Below are positions 63,404-64,000 of a stretch of 64,000 bases of DNA, piece after piece. The position numbers and the translations under genes are program-made. The stretch covers positions 80,563-144,562 of the forward strand of contig JAUNLJ010000002.1 in assembly GCA_030532305.1 (NCBI GenBank), written 5' to 3'. Numbering within the stretch: the first letter of the stretch is position 1; the number at the start of each line of letters is the position of its first letter. The DNA is from Tissierellia bacterium. Its GTDB lineage: Bacteria > Bacillota > Clostridia > Tissierellales > Peptoniphilaceae. The notes beneath the pieces were generated by a model. It saw nothing but the letters and a program-made list of their open reading frames with translations, was not told the DNA's origin and searched no databases.

Positions 63404-63587
63404 TTCCTTTTTTTTATTTTTATTGGTTCTTTGTCAACCTTTGAGGGACAGACTAGACTCAACCCGTCTATCCATCAATAAATCAGGTCATTTTTTAATG
63501 ATGTGGTTATTTTAACTGAATCTAGTGCTTTTAAATGTTTTTAGGGCCTAGCAAACAAGCCTTAAAAACATTTTTTTTAGTTACGGT

Positions 63588-63898
63588 TTAGGCCATAACC
63601 ATCTGGTAATTTTTCATAATAAAGTCTGGAACAACCTGGCTTTTCTCATGACAAGAGGGGCAGACGTATTTTTTTCTTTCTAGATGAAAATAGACCTGTG
63701 ATGATTATAGGGGATGTCTTTTAGTCTTTGGACTTTCTTATCGTGGTAATGAAGGGTTTTATGGCCACAATGAGGGCAAACCCTTGGATTTGGCTGTTTG
63801 AGGGTCATGGAGATTTCAAAGGTTTTGCCAACTTCTTTAACATTTTTAATCTTTATGCCTTCTAAACCTAAAAACTTTATGATATGACGTTTATGCAC
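63588..63898 (-). pseudogene. ISL3-type transposase remnant, N-terminal part, frameshifted
   Basis: From ATG 63898 the protein has the ISL3 N-terminal zinc ribbon: NPRVCPHCGHKTLHYHDK, then QRLKDIPYNHH. The frame stops at 63680, but a neighbouring frame continues with YFHLERKKYVCPSCHEKSQV (20 residues), the second zinc knuckle, before it too ends at 63588. So a frameshift near 63690 and loss of the catalytic domain make it inactive. The stretch 63404-63587 shows no gene. Confidence 0.75.
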
Positions 63899-64000
63899 TT
63901 GTGTGCCTCCTTTTGTGTTTGTGTCCTAACTTATATTTTAAAGGATAAAGGGGTACAAGTGATTTTTTGTGCAAAAAATATCTGTTGAGGGGATATTTTC

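Overview
The window looks like the chromosome of a low-GC Gram-positive anaerobe of the Clostridia/Tissierellia type. Peptoniphilaceae is my best guess, from gene order and family resemblance only. Supporting features are the IspH-ribosomal protein S1 fusion, a PASTA-domain Ser/Thr kinase with its PP2C phosphatase, a CdaA/CdaR c-di-AMP pair, a T-box in front of thrS, RemA, and an infC-rpmI-rplT operon with an attenuator-like leader. No sporulation gene is visible. The housekeeping DNA uses Leu codon CTA and Arg codon AGG heavily and is unusually rich in CTAG, GGCC and CCTAGG. A CTA-reading tRNA-Leu(UAG) is encoded near the right end.

Region 1 (1-53.2 kb) is almost entirely core genome on the minus strand, in tightly packed and often overlapping operons. 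From left to right: a class A PBP-like protein cut by the window edge (plus strand), with all three transpeptidase motifs degenerate; thiN-rpe-rsgA-prkC-stp-rlmN-rsmB-Zn peptidase-fmt-def-priA-coaBC-rpoZ-gmk-remA-yicC; rqcH (plus); a TrpR-like regulator, fhs, purE, guaB, cdaR, cdaA and a DUF5317-like membrane protein; ispH-rpsA, plsC, cmk; a BaiN-like flavoprotein, a YtqB/MnmM-like methyltransferase, rluB, scpB, scpA, an M50 protease, pdp, a purine nucleoside phosphorylase, a NUDIX hydrolase, recN, tlyA, ispA, xseB, xseA, nusB, an Asp23 protein and a CD1247-like protein; efp and a four-gene pilin-like cluster; an SGNH hydrolase, thrS with T-box, hisS, a SpoU methyltransferase, ktrA, ktrB; rplT, rpmI and infC, the last apparently starting at AUU.

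Region 2 (53.4-58.1 kb) is on the plus strand: an M29 aminopeptidase, then a two-gene McrBC-type restriction system whose base composition differs from its neighbours. McrB carries an N-terminal domain that resembles the ScoMcrA head domain.

Region 3 (58.1-62.8 kb) is an AT-rich, decayed prophage remnant. It holds a Cro/C1-type repressor, a terminase fragment, a small phage membrane protein and, most notably, two tandem copies of a phage head (MuF-like) C-terminal domain. Each copy is fused to a different C-terminal domain and followed by a different small putative immunity gene, and each cassette ends in the same terminator. A third immunity-like remnant sits upstream. The arrangement looks like a recombinational toxin/immunity cassette array. 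Several tiny membrane-peptide genes flank it, and an 11-bp iteron set lies inside it.

Region 4 (62.8-64 kb) has tRNA-Leu(UAG) and tRNA-His(GUG), transcribed on the minus strand from a good sigma-A-type promoter, and a frameshifted ISL3-type transposase remnant.

All calls come from reading the sequence and its translations; no database search was run.
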